Shown piece by piece: positions 6,123 through 6,129 of a stretch of DNA of 6,129 bases (within the stretch, counting starts at the first letter, position 1; each line of letters starts with the position of its first letter). The stretch covers positions 1 through 6,129 of the forward strand of contig JAUMUB010000061.1 in NCBI GenBank assembly GCA_030530905.1. The letters run 5' to 3'. A program made the translations under genes and the position numbers. The notes beneath the pieces were generated by a model that was given only the letters and a program-made list of their open reading frames with translations, did no database searches and was not told the origin of the DNA. This DNA comes from Bifidobacteriaceae bacterium. Lineage in GTDB: Bacteria > Actinomycetota > Actinomycetes > Actinomycetales > Bifidobacteriaceae.

Positions 6123-6129
6123 CTCAGTA

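Noticed and set aside
6073..6129. Intrinsic terminator after the gene
   Set aside because: The only hairpin is almost pure AT and has no T run behind it. A terminator may lie beyond the window.

Overview
The window is almost entirely one very long open reading frame on the + strand (2024 codons visible, stop at 6073-6075), followed by 54 bases of AT-rich non-coding sequence. The frame is already open at base 1. The first in-frame ATG (base 22) has no ribosome binding site and is not followed by a signal peptide, so the gene almost certainly begins upstream and only its 3' part is seen here.

The product is a giant, modular, sortase-anchored cell-wall surface protein of a Gram-positive bacterium. 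Reading from the N-terminal side: about 650 residues of Asn/Asp/Ser-rich, beta-strand-like sequence that I do not recognise; a degenerate, expanded SdrD-type B domain; the first half of an Ig-like (DUF11-type) domain; a long segment with seven copies of a T-x-x-G-[IVL]-[WY] motif that look like beta-propeller blades; what looks like the second half of the same Ig-like domain; a well-preserved SdrD-type B domain with a calcium-loop-like motif; a complete DUF11-like domain; a SpaA/CnaB-like domain with an E-box-like AP-x-GY motif; and finally LPSTG, a hydrophobic helix and a short charged tail. The B, DUF11 and SpaA modules are typical stalk units, and the more distal unrecognised and propeller-like parts are the likely binding regions. 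The binding role is an inference.

The organism cannot be named with certainty. Base composition is clearly AT-rich, the standard code is used (TGG for Trp, TGA as stop), and LPSTGG plus SdrD/SpaA modules indicate a Gram-positive host. Paired cysteines in an exported protein fit an AT-rich actinomycetote (for example the Gardnerella or Atopobium type) somewhat better than most Bacillota, but this is weak evidence.

The 54 bases after the stop hold a weak all-AT hairpin and a perfect 16-bp palindrome containing TATAAT. No GC-rich terminator, RNA gene, mobile element or CRISPR array is visible. No second gene is supported on either strand.
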